From Mitsuokella sp047974105 (GTDB lineage: Bacteria > Bacillota > Negativicutes > Selenomonadales > Selenomonadaceae): a stretch of 64,000 bases of DNA. The notes under the pieces are model-generated. The model was given only the letters and a program-made list of their open reading frames with translations. It made no database searches and had not been told where the DNA came from. The stretch covers positions 80,299 through 144,298 of the forward strand of contig NZ_JBHYRS010000006.1 of the NCBI RefSeq assembly GCF_047974105.1, read 5' to 3'. Made by a program: the position numbers and the translations under genes. The first letter of the stretch is position 1. Every line of letters starts with the position of its first letter. Below are positions 1 to 6,958 of the stretch, in pieces.

Positions 1-268
1 CATTTTCGCCTACCAGTTTGGAAGCGACGTATACGTCACGGCCAGTGCCGCAGCCCAAATCCAGAACTGTCATCCCGTCCAGCAGGTCGGGAATCGGAGA
101 ACCACAGCCATAGTAGTGGGTGACGATTTCATCGTCTACTAAGGCCAATGCTTCCTTCACCTGCTTTGGCAGTGCGCTCCCGCAGCAGCAGGCCTTGGTT
201 TTCAGGTCTTTCGTTCCATCCAGTACTTTCCCATAATATTTTTTGACGTTTTCAACGATTTCATTCAT
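1..268 (-). CDS. arsM: Arsenite S-adenosylmethyltransferase, N-terminal part
   Basis: Only the first 89 codons lie in the window; the gene runs off the left edge. The start is the ATG at 268, preceded by a strong GGAGGAAAAG site. It overlaps the end of the upstream arsR by eight bases, so the two are translationally linked. The visible part has a Cys-rich stretch (KACCCGS) near residue 27 and the SAM-binding motif VLDLGCGTGRD near residue 70, followed by YVASKLVG, the pattern of ArsM-type methyltransferases. ArsM methylates As(III) to volatile or less retained species in the cytoplasm. The family call is firm; arsenic as substrate is inferred from the ArsR neighbour and the Cys motif. Confidence 0.85.
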   Translation of the reverse strand, partial: MNEIVENVKKYYGKVLDGTKDLKTKACCCGSALPKQVKEALALVDDEIVTHYYGCGSPIPDLLDGMTVLDLGCGTGRDVYVASKLVGEN

Positions 269-581
269 GTTCTTTTCCTCCAGATTCACAACAGTCACAT
301 GGATTGTCTGACGTTATACCAAGGCCAACAAAAAAATTGCCAAATAGGCGAAGGTTATTCTTATTCAGCGAATAATAATGCCATTTCCCATCCTTACGAT
401 CTTGAACCAACCCGCATGCACAAAGAATGCGCATGTGATGAGATAAGGTAGGCTGTGTAATCGCAAAACATTCCAGTAAATGGCAGGCACACTTCTCACC
501 ATTCACCAGCTGCTGGAGAATCTCCAGACGAATAGGACTTCCCAGTGCTTTGCATATATTTATAATCATCATTGTATCCAT
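261..581 (-). CDS. arsR: ArsR/SmtB-family metalloregulator
   Basis: A 106-aa winged-helix repressor. The sequence starts with the dimer/HTH core (ALGSPIRLEILQQL), has the recognition helix region TQPTLSHHMRIL, and the wing RKDGKWHYYSL. A Cys pair (KCACHLLE) lies in the alpha-3 region where ArsR proteins bind As(III), and a CDCC cluster sits near the C-terminus. It is first in the operon with arsM, overlapping it. A near-perfect palindrome just upstream overlaps its ribosome-binding site, so autorepression is likely. Metal specificity (arsenite or antimonite) is inferred from the Cys placement and arsM. Confidence 0.88.
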   Translation of the reverse strand: MDTMMIINICKALGSPIRLEILQQLVNGEKCACHLLECFAITQPTLSHHMRILCACGLVQDRKDGKWHYYSLNKNNLRLFGNFFVGLGITSDNPCDCCESGGKEHE

Positions 582-590
582 AAAAAATGC

Positions 591-620
591 TCCTTATATA
601 GATGATCGTCTATATAAGGA
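591..620. promoter_or_regulatory. Palindromic ArsR operator
   Basis: A 30-bp inverted repeat, arms TCCTTATATAGA and its complement with only the central pair mismatched, covers the Shine-Dalgarno region upstream of arsR. A second half-site like sequence (CATAGATGATTGTC) follows at about 631-645. The position fits an autoregulatory operator. Confidence 0.7.
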
Positions 621-751
621 GCATAACACTCACATAGATGATTGTCAATATGTTGGCTTATACTAAAGAAAAAATTACATATTTAGCTTGATAAGCCACG
701 CAGATGTGTCCTTTTTGTCTGCCCGTCGGCAGAAATATAGAGGAAGATGTA

Positions 752-1273
752 TTATTTTTTATCGACGAGTTTGAAGCTGCCCTTATGGAAGATGCTCGCA
801 CGATTGCCGCGCTCGCCCTCTTTGTTCCAGGTCATGTAGGCATAGGCCTTATGCGTCTTGAAGTTCAGGATCTGCGAGACGACGATGCCCTTGCTCTCAA
901 CCCAGTTGATGCTGTAAATGTCCGTGCCGACTTTCTGGACTTCATAATGCTCTTTGTCGGACTTGGCAAGCGTCAGGCTGCTTGTCGGGGTCCACTGCAG
1001 GACGCCGACTTCCGGATAGTCGATGTTGAACTGGAAGCCGCTGTCGTAATGTACGGCCACGGTCTTGCCATCCACGCGCTTGAAGAAATCCTGTTTCTGC
1101 TTTTCGGCTTCGGCAGCGGCCGCGATCTTGCTTTGCTCGATGGCAGCCTGAGTAGCATTGACCTGCTTGGCCGACGGCTCCGCATTCGTGGCGCTGACAT
1201 CGGCTGCCGCGCAGATGCTGCTGAAGGAAAGGGCTACGAGCATGGTTGCTAAAATTCGTTTTGTCTTATTCAT
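752..1273 (-). CDS. Secreted protein of unknown function
   Basis: 173 aa. The N-terminus is a clear Sec signal peptide: basic start MNKTKR, hydrophobic ILATMLVALSFSSI, and a CAAA-DVSA cleavage region near residue 23. The mature part has an Ala/Gln-rich helical stretch (residues about 30-65), then a beta-rich domain with repeated aromatic residues (YDSGFQFNIDYP, YAYMTWNKEGERG). I do not recognise the family. It is transcribed leftwards on its own; the gene below it (1329-1961) is in the same direction 55 bases upstream, so they may be co-transcribed. A weak hairpin at 719-732 may end the transcript. An overlapping open frame on the other strand lacks any protein-like features. Confidence 0.7.
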   Translation of the reverse strand: MNKTKRILATMLVALSFSSICAAADVSATNAEPSAKQVNATQAAIEQSKIAAAAEAEKQKQDFFKRVDGKTVAVHYDSGFQFNIDYPEVGVLQWTPTSSLTLAKSDKEHYEVQKVGTDIYSINWVESKGIVVSQILNFKTHKAYAYMTWNKEGERGNRASIFHKGSFKLVDKK

Positions 1274-1328
1274 GGTGATTCCTCCTGCTAAATCGTATCC
1301 GTAACAAACTCAAAATGCCGAAACCGAC

Positions 1329-1961
1329 TTACTCGGCCACGACGGAAATGCGCTCTTGGACATGGCTGCCTTTTTCGATCTCATCGATCATGGCGATGGC
1401 GTAGTCGGCATAGGAGATGACGGATTCGCCCTTGCCGTTCGTATGGAACTCCTCGCCGCCGAGGATGTATTTGCCCGTGCGTGCGCCATCTGCCTGAAAG
1501 TCAGCAGCGGGGCTCACATACGTCCATTTGACATCCGTGCGCTTGCGCAGCTCGGCAAGGGCTGCGGCCATGCCGTTGGCGACGGGCTTATAGGCATCCG
1601 GGAAATCCGGCGCATCGACGAGCTGGACTTTGTGCTCTTTGTCGAGATAAAGGGAGCCGGCACCGCCGACGATGAGCAGGCGCGTATTAGTGCCTGTGAG
1701 GAGGTCGGCAAGATGCTGCGACGTCGTCGTATGCAGGCCCATCGATTCCGGTGCCCACGTGCCAAACGCATCGACCACAGCGTCAAAGCTCTGCAGGTCT
1801 TCCTTCGTCAGCTCAAGGATGCCTTTCTTGCGGTAATCCTTGGCTTCGGTATTATTTTCATCATGGCGGCCAAACGCCGTGACTTCGATGCCGTGGTTCA
1901 CGGCCTCGGCGATGATCTTGCGGGCTACACGGCCATTAGCGGCAACAACTGCGATTTTCAT
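1329..1961 (-). CDS. NAD(P)-binding oxidoreductase (NmrA/YwnB-like)
   Basis: 210 aa with a Rossmann start (MKIAVVAANGRVARKIIAEAV; the glycine loop is AANGRVA), then FGRHDEN after beta-2, which suggests NADP preference. DAVVDAFGTW and RLLIVGGAGSLY match the atypical SDR family of NAD(P)H-binding proteins (YwnB/NmrA-like). Substrate unknown. The start has a good upstream GGAGGAATTCCC. The upstream region carries TACTTACCTTACAGGTA at about 1996-2014, an imperfect inverted repeat overlapping a -10-like TATAAT on the minus strand, suggestive of control by an HxlR- or MarR-type repressor. No regulator is adjacent. Confidence 0.8.
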   Translation of the reverse strand: MKIAVVAANGRVARKIIAEAVNHGIEVTAFGRHDENNTEAKDYRKKGILELTKEDLQSFDAVVDAFGTWAPESMGLHTTTSQHLADLLTGTNTRLLIVGGAGSLYLDKEHKVQLVDAPDFPDAYKPVANGMAAALAELRKRTDVKWTYVSPAADFQADGARTGKYILGGEEFHTNGKGESVISYADYAIAMIDEIEKGSHVQERISVVAE

Positions 1962-2161
1962 GGGAATTCCTCCTCGTGTATGTCAAATTCGTTAATACTT
2001 ACCTTACAGGTATATTATATAAAAATGACATACAGCCAACAAGAACGCAATTTGACTTTCCTTAGTATGAAATGCTTGCGTATTGGCGCTGTACAAGAGA
2101 AAAATATTTTAGTAAAATTTGTATGAATATGAAACATTCATCGCAGGGGAAGGTGCTTATC

Positions 2162-2350
2162 ATGAAAATCGAACACGCAGCCATGTATGTAAAAGACCTC
2201 GAAGCCGCGAAGAAGTTCTTCGTCGACTACCTCGGGGGCAGAGCCAACGACGGCTACGAAGTCATCAGCGGCCCGCGCACCACAGGCGACGGCTACTACG
2301 AAAGTTGCGTCCTCGGCATTGAAGGGAATCAGATTGAATTGACGGTCTGA
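2162..2350 (+). CDS. VOC (glyoxalase-like) protein with internal deletion
   Basis: 62 aa. The first half (MKIEHAAMYVKDLEAAKKFF) is the N-terminal strand-helix of a vicinal-oxygen-chelate protein; the second half (YEVISGPRTTGDGYYES then IEGNQIELTV) is the C-terminal end of the same family. From memory, full-length relatives are about 125-130 aa, with a central region between GGxSNDGYH and ADGYEV. Here those two DGY positions are fused, so about 65 codons are missing in frame. The start follows GGGGAAGG. The product lacks half the metal-binding cradle and is probably non-functional. The deletion is inferred from family knowledge, not an alignment. Confidence 0.7.
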   Translation: MKIEHAAMYVKDLEAAKKFFVDYLGGRANDGYEVISGPRTTGDGYYESCVLGIEGNQIELTV

Positions 2351-2398
2351 TGGCCATGCCTAAAAATTTTATATCCTTCGCAGAATGGGAGGGCTATC

Positions 2399-2641
2399 AT
2401 GAAAAGTTTAAAGAACTTTAAAAAGGAACAGATGAAGGATCCAGAATTTGCGAAAGCATATAGAGACATTGAACCAGAGATGAATTTTATCCGGGCACTG
2501 GTAGATGCTCGAACCGGACAAAATCTAACAGAGCTTCCCAATAAGGAGACGCTGCAGGCCATGCAGGACGTCCTGCATGGAAAAAATCTCAGTCGGACTT
2601 ATGATTCAGCAGATGAGGTAATGAGGGACCTAAACGATTGA
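2399..2641 (+). CDS. Chimeric antitoxin-like protein (HigA-like head, RelB-like tail)
   Basis: 80 aa. Residues 1-45 (MKSLKNFKKEQMKDPEFAKAY through DARTGQNLT) match the start of XRE/HigA-type antitoxins, which normally continue into QKELAERTGI and a helix-turn-helix. Instead the sequence switches to LPNKETLQAM, HGKNLSRTYDSADEVM and RDLND, which is the C-terminal, toxin-binding part of RelB/DinJ antitoxins. No helix-turn-helix remains. The start has a good GGAGGG site. No toxin gene follows; a strong terminator lies 18 bases after the stop. It may be a fusion remnant of two antitoxin genes. The family assignments are from memory. Confidence 0.6.
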   Translation: MKSLKNFKKEQMKDPEFAKAYRDIEPEMNFIRALVDARTGQNLTELPNKETLQAMQDVLHGKNLSRTYDSADEVMRDLND

Positions 2642-2658
2642 GCCCTATTACAGTAAGC

Positions 2659-2700
2659 AAACAATGCCCAACGCATGATCATGTGCGTTGGGCATTGTTT
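2659..2700 (+). terminator. Strong hairpin terminator
   Basis: A 17-bp stem (AAACAATGCCCAACGCA and complement) with an ATGATCAT core, ending in a T run, directly behind the chimeric antitoxin gene. Symmetric, so it may act in both directions. Confidence 0.75.
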
Positions 2701-2793
2701 GTATCTTGCTTATCTGGTCCGTACACCCAGTACATACGCATGGCGCGGTTCGTTTTATTTTCAAGATAGGAAACGAATAGCAAAATGCATACA

Positions 2794-3039
2794 TTAGAAC
2801 TCCGTCAGATCAATCGGTGCAGAAACGCTGCCTGCCTTGTAATTCCGGATGGACTCATCCATCATGGCAAGAGATTTTTTGGAGATTTCCTTGGGAACTA
2901 CCAGTTCACGAGGTTCTAAAACAATGCAGCCGTTTTCATATTCTTTCACCTGATAATACTCGTACTTAGCTTTGCGAAGCGTTAAACGATGCTTGGCGTC
3001 AAGATGAGCAGTGTAATCGACAACAACAGAAGCGTCCAT
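2794..3039 (-). CDS. AbrB/MazE-like small protein, possible antitoxin
   Basis: 81 aa from the ATG at 3039, chosen because it follows AAAGGAGGAATCACT; the frame stays open upstream but that part is not protein-like. The sequence has a short swapped-hairpin-like start (TAHLDAKHRLTLRKAKYEYYQVKEYE), then GCIVLEPRELV, the beta-rich pattern of AbrB/MazE DNA-binding domains. A helical tail (KKSLAMMDESIRNYKAG) would be the toxin-binding part. No toxin gene is adjacent. The palindromes just upstream suggest self-repression. Family assignment is moderate. Confidence 0.6.
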   Translation of the reverse strand: MDASVVVDYTAHLDAKHRLTLRKAKYEYYQVKEYENGCIVLEPRELVVPKEISKKSLAMMDESIRNYKAGSVSAPIDLTEF

Positions 3040-3056
3040 AGTGATTCCTCCTTTTC

Positions 3057-3095
3057 GTGGGATATCCCACAGCCTTATAGTTTTATGATAAGGCA
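3057..3095. promoter_or_regulatory. Two inverted repeats upstream of the AbrB-like gene
   Basis: GTGGGATATCCCAC at 3057-3070 is a perfect palindrome, followed by GCCTTAT...ATAAGGC at about 3072-3094. Their position right upstream of the ribosome-binding site suits an autoregulatory operator. Confidence 0.5.
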
Positions 3096-3182
3096 AATAA
3101 AGTATTTTGGCAAGCAGAAGTTTATAGGGACGGATTGTGATCAAACTTTTTCTTTTCTCATGAAAAATAGGGGCATGCACCG

Positions 3183-3287
3183 GCGATTTTGCTGAAAATC
3201 GCTTGTTTTACCAAGAAATGAGGACGTGATTGGCGGCCATTTCCACCTTTTGCGGGTGGATCTGGTCACAATCCGTCCTCATTTCGT
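3183..3287. repeat. Small perfect hairpin plus long imperfect hairpin
   Basis: GCGATTTT-gctg-AAAATCGC forms a perfect hairpin at 3183-3202. A long imperfect stem at about 3213-3287 has outer arms GAAATGAGGACG/CGTCCTCATTTC and an inner CCACC/GGGTGG pairing. No coding frame fits. It could be the end of a lost mobile element or a structured RNA. Confidence 0.45.
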
Positions 3288-3310
3288 TATATGTCGTTTT
3301 TGTTTCGACC

Positions 3311-3545
3311 TTGACTGACAACACGTCAAAATGTTATATTAATAGCAGACACAACGTCATGTCCGTGCCATAGAAAAGGGCACCCCTTCACTACCAATGT
3401 CGGGGCGCCCTTCTATGAGCACAGCTCGCATCTTGACTACCAATCTCGGTGCGACGCTCTCATCGGAAGAAAGGGTTCCGATAAGATGACTGCAACTTTC
3501 ATGCCTCTATTTTAGCAAAAGCCGACTAAAATAACAAGTCGGCTG
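3311..3545 (+). ncRNA. Structured leader or regulatory RNA upstream of the replication gene
   Basis: A promoter-like TTGACT, 18-base spacer and TATATT (3311-3340) points right. It is followed by four hairpins: 3370-3416 (outer ATAGAA/TTCTAT, inner AGGGC.CCCC/GGGG.GCCCT), 3417-3459, 3462-3482 (ATCGGAA/TTCCGAT), and 3520-3544 (AGCCGACT/AGTCGGCT). The first two loops share ACTACCAAT-TCGG, as in loops meant for kissing interactions. Together with the terminator at 3751-3777 this looks like the leader of a plasmid copy-control system. No antisense promoter was identified with certainty. Confidence 0.5.
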
Positions 3546-3750
3546 AGGTGTGAAATCCCAAAAAATGCTGCAAAAAGCTACGAAAAGACACGATTTGACG
3601 CGATTCGATACGCCAGGAAGGCTTTTGCAGCAGGGGAAGAGCTCGTGACCAGAGGATGCCAAAAAGCATCCCTCGTCCGGACCAGCTGTTTTTAGCAGGT
3701 CCGCGAAAAGTCAGATGTCACGGCCTGCAGATTCTTATCCGCCAAGTGGA

Positions 3751-3777
3751 GCCTGTCCGATGAGGACAGGCTTTTTT
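3751..3777 (+). terminator. Attenuator-like terminator in the rep leader
   Basis: CCTGTCC-gatga-GGACAGG followed by CTTTTTTG lies 40 bases before the replication gene start, on the same strand. A terminator placed between a promoter and its gene suggests transcriptional attenuation. A further hairpin (GGATGC/GCATCC) at about 3655-3671 could compete with it. Confidence 0.6.
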
Positions 3778-3816
3778 GATGCACGAAGTCAAAAAACACG
3801 AAGCGGAGGGAAATAT

Positions 3817-5304
3817 ATGAATTTCACCAAAGTACGCCGTTCGAAGGCCAGAAAGATGAACACGCGGGACCGTCAGCTTAGGGACTGGCAGCAAAAGTCG
3901 GACTATCTAAGCAATCATTATATCGGGGTCTCGCCCCTGACTTTTTACGTGTCGCTGGGCTTTGCCGATGTTTCCGACGAATTTTCGCTCTGCACGATGA
4001 ACGCCAAGGCCCCTGCAGGGCAGCGCCTGAAAAAATACTGCGACATCATCGACATGCTGGCCGACTCGTACGGCCGCGATGATGCCTACGTCTATCCGGC
4101 GTTTTACCTCAATTCGTATCCGAAGGAAATTCTGCTGCATTCGCTCCGCTGTCTCTATCTCGACCTCGACTACGTCACGGCTGCCAGTCTGCGCCGGCTC
4201 TGCGAACATGATTTCTACGGCCATCGTCCAACTTTTCTCGTCAACTCCGGCAACGGCGTACACCTCGTCTACGTTTTGTCCGATTCCCTGACGACCTGCC
4301 GCGAGACGAAGGAGCAGCTCAGCACGATTCACAGAAAGCTCCTGCAGGCTTTCGCCAAACACAGATTCAAGGCCGACATGAACACGGGGCTTTCGCATGC
4401 CTACCGCGTCGTCAGCAGCAAAACGAAGCTCGGTCAGCGCTGTACAGCCTACCGCATCGGCGGTACGCATGATATTGCCGACTTGGCTGCGTCCGTTGGC
4501 ATGGTCTGGAACGATACGAATCCTTCCTATTATAAAAGCGAGCAAACCTATGAAAAAAATGCGGTCCGCAAAAGTCAGCAAAATCAGGAATCGGCACGGT
4601 GCCGTCAAAATCCCCATGCCCTGTACGACTGCATGCTGCGCGGCATCGAGGAAAAGACCGTCGAGGGGCATCGCTACACGTCGCTTTTCGCGCTGACCTG
4701 TGCCGGCTACAAGTGCCACGTCTCCATGAAAAAAGTCCGTCAGGATGTCCTGTACTTAGCAAACCGCCTGCATCTGCCGCTTTACGAGGCCGAACACGCC
4801 CTTGAAGCCTGCGACGAAAAGAAAGCCCTCACGGTGCGGGCCGTGACGCTTGAATCATGGCTCGGCTGGAAATTCGCGCGCGCGAAAAAACGCAACGGCC
4901 GCACGCGTCAGGAGCACCTAGCATGGGTTGCCGAAGTCCGCACGGCCATCAGCCGCAGCCGCGTTTGGCAGTACCTGCAGTCCGACCCGCAGGCCTCGAT
5001 TGCCGGCATCGCACGCAAACTTCGCATGGGCCGCAACACCGTCGCCAAATACGTGCACGAAAAATGGCAGCAGATTGCCGCAGAAGCCGCCGCCGCTGTC
5101 CGCGAAGCCGTCAATCTCAGGGAAGAGGAACTTGAAAAAGAGACGGCTTCAACGCTCCTGCAGTCGGCCCGCAAACTGCCTGCTTCATTCATTCCGTCTA
5201 TACGTGCCCCTTGGGGCGAGCTCTGCTCCGCTTCTTCAGCAGGCGAAGCAAAAAGAGAAGCTCCACGAAGGAACTTGCTTAGTCCGGTTGTTTCCCTCAC
5301 GTGA
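3817..5304 (+). CDS. Plasmid-type replication protein, primase-polymerase (AEP) fold
   Basis: 495 aa from the ATG at 3817, which follows GGAGGGAAATAT; an upstream in-frame extension would read through the leader terminator and is rejected. Three archaeo-eukaryotic-primase motifs are visible: LYLDLDYV (acidic pair at about residues 116-118), NSGNGVHLVYVL (about 143-154, the sxH element) and ADMNTGLSHAYRVV (Asp about 187). A C-terminal helix-turn-helix lies near residues 395-425 (SIAGIARKLRMGRNTVAKYV). This arrangement matches AEP-type replication proteins of plasmids and integrated elements, which prime and perhaps initiate replication. The structured leader supports copy control. Autonomous function in this location is unknown. 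Confidence 0.75.
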   Translation: MNFTKVRRSKARKMNTRDRQLRDWQQKSDYLSNHYIGVSPLTFYVSLGFADVSDEFSLCTMNAKAPAGQRLKKYCDIIDMLADSYGRDDAYVYPAFYLNSYPKEILLHSLRCLYLDLDYVTAASLRRLCEHDFYGHRPTFLVNSGNGVHLVYVLSDSLTTCRETKEQLSTIHRKLLQAFAKHRFKADMNTGLSHAYRVVSSKTKLGQRCTAYRIGGTHDIADLAASVGMVWNDTNPSYYKSEQTYEKNAVRKSQQNQESARCRQNPHALYDCMLRGIEEKTVEGHRYTSLFALTCAGYKCHVSMKKVRQDVLYLANRLHLPLYEAEHALEACDEKKALTVRAVTLESWLGWKFARAKKRNGRTRQEHLAWVAEVRTAISRSRVWQYLQSDPQASIAGIARKLRMGRNTVAKYVHEKWQQIAAEAAAAVREAVNLREEELEKETASTLLQSARKLPASFIPSIRAPWGELCSASSAGEAKREAPRRNLLSPVVSLT

Positions 5305-5379
5305 TCTCCCTGACTCGCCCGCTCCCTCCTTTTACATGGTATAATAAGGCTATAATAATACGAAGCAGGGGGAAATGGC

Positions 5380-6948
5380 ATGGCATCACAGGAACTGAAT
5401 CAGGCACTGTGGAACGCGGCGGACGTGATGCGCGGCAGCATGAGTGCGGATGAATACAAGAACTATCTATTGGGGCTGGTCTTTTACAAGTATCTGTCGG
5501 ACCGGCAGCTTTATGCTGTGGTCGACAATCTCGAGGATCGGAAGCCCGCGAGCCTTGACGAAGCGCAGGATATCTACGCAGCTGCTAAAAGCGGCGAGGA
5601 CTGGGAGGATCTTGTCGGGGAGCTGACGGAGAGCTATGGCTTTGCGATTGCGCCGGAGTATACGTTCACGGCACTTTACCGCGAGATCAACGACCATGCC
5701 TTTACGACGGACCATCTGCGTCAGGCCATGCGCGACATCGAGCAGGGGGGCGAGGCCATCAACGGGCACAAGCCTTACGAGGATCTCTTTGAGGACTTTG
5801 ACATCGACAGCAAGAGCCTTGGCACGACGCCGGCGAAGCGCAACGACATGCTCTCAAGCGTCATGAAGGAGCTTGCGCATCTCGACTTTACGAAATACGG
5901 CTCCGATGCTCTCGGCGATGCTTACGAGTATCTCATTGGCCAGTTTGCCGCAGGTTCGGGCAAGAAAGCCGGCGAATTTTACACGCCGCAGGCCGTTTCG
6001 ACGCTGATCACGCGCATCGTCACCGAAGGCCGCCGCAGCAAGCCCGCCTTTTCCATCTACGATCCCTGCATGGGGTCGGGGTCGCTTTTGCTGCAGGCCC
6101 GCAATTTCATGGACGAGGACGTGCGCAAAAATATCCAGTTTTTCGGGCAGGAGCTTTCGCATACGACCTACAACCTCGCGCGCATGAACATGATCCTGCA
6201 CAATGTGCCGTTCCAGTATCAACACTTCCGCAACGGCGACACACTCGGCCCCGACTGGCCGACTGAGGAACTCACGAATTATGACGCCGTCTGCATGAAT
6301 CCGCCGTACAGCCAAAAATGGAGCGCCGACAAGGGCTTCCTGACGGACCCGCGCTTCCAGCACTATGAGCGACTCGCGCCGAAGTCGGCCGCCGACTTTG
6401 CCTTTCTGCTGCATGGCTTTTACCATCTGCGCACGGACGGCACGATGGGCATCGTCCTGCCTCACGGCGTCCTGTTCCGCGGGGCTGCCGAGGGCACGAT
6501 CCGCCAGCACCTTTTGGAAGACGGCAGCATCTACGCCGTCATCGGCCTGCCGGCCGGCATTTTCTTCAACACGGGCATCCCGACCTGCGTCATCATCCTC
6601 AAAAAAGAACGCGAGGACCGCGACGTGCTCTTTATCGACGCGAGCAAGGAATTCCGCAAGGATAAAGCCCGCAACTTCATGGACCCCGAGCACATCGACA
6701 AAATCGTGCAGGCCTACGACAAACGTCAGGACATCGACAAATTCGCCCACCTCGCGAGCTTCGACGAAATCAAAGAAAACGACTACAACCTCAACATCCC
6801 GCGCTACGTCGACACCTTCGAGCCCGAGCCGCCGGTCGACCTTGACACCGTATTCAAGGAACTCGCGGACCTCGACAAAAAAGAAGCCGACCTCAATCAA
6901 AAGCTCAACGACACCTTTGCCGAGCTGGGCCTTAAATGGAGATTGTGA
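5380..6948 (+). CDS. hsdM: Type I restriction-modification methyltransferase subunit HsdM
   Basis: 522 aa, normal length. It has the N-terminal helical HsdM domain (LWNAADVMRGSM through SDRQLYAVV), then the N6-adenine methyltransferase core: GEFYTPQAVSTLI, the SAM-binding DPCMGSGSLLLQA (about residue 228) and the catalytic NPPYS (about residue 307). It modifies adenine in the sequence chosen by HsdS and forms the M2S methylase and R2M2S nuclease complexes in the cytoplasm. First gene of the operon, with a GCAGGGGGAAATGGC ribosome site; hsdS follows 10 bases after its stop. Confidence 0.95.
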   Translation: MASQELNQALWNAADVMRGSMSADEYKNYLLGLVFYKYLSDRQLYAVVDNLEDRKPASLDEAQDIYAAAKSGEDWEDLVGELTESYGFAIAPEYTFTALYREINDHAFTTDHLRQAMRDIEQGGEAINGHKPYEDLFEDFDIDSKSLGTTPAKRNDMLSSVMKELAHLDFTKYGSDALGDAYEYLIGQFAAGSGKKAGEFYTPQAVSTLITRIVTEGRRSKPAFSIYDPCMGSGSLLLQARNFMDEDVRKNIQFFGQELSHTTYNLARMNMILHNVPFQYQHFRNGDTLGPDWPTEELTNYDAVCMNPPYSQKWSADKGFLTDPRFQHYERLAPKSAADFAFLLHGFYHLRTDGTMGIVLPHGVLFRGAAEGTIRQHLLEDGSIYAVIGLPAGIFFNTGIPTCVIILKKEREDRDVLFIDASKEFRKDKARNFMDPEHIDKIVQAYDKRQDIDKFAHLASFDEIKENDYNLNIPRYVDTFEPEPPVDLDTVFKELADLDKKEADLNQKLNDTFAELGLKWRL

Positions 6949-6958
6949 GGGCAGAGCG

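Noticed and set aside
704..1252. Plus-strand open frame of 182 codons opposite the secreted protein gene
   Set aside because: The minus-strand gene has a clear signal peptide; the plus frame has no motif or good start.
3361..3520. Two short minus-strand peptides (21 and 23 codons) inside the hairpin region
   Set aside because: One has a GAGG site, but neither has a membrane helix or other toxin pattern; the repeats are better explained as RNA hairpins.
3715..3816. Longer N-terminal extension of the AEP rep gene
   Set aside because: It would translate through the leader terminator; the ATG at 3817 has a good ribosome site and fits the protein fold.
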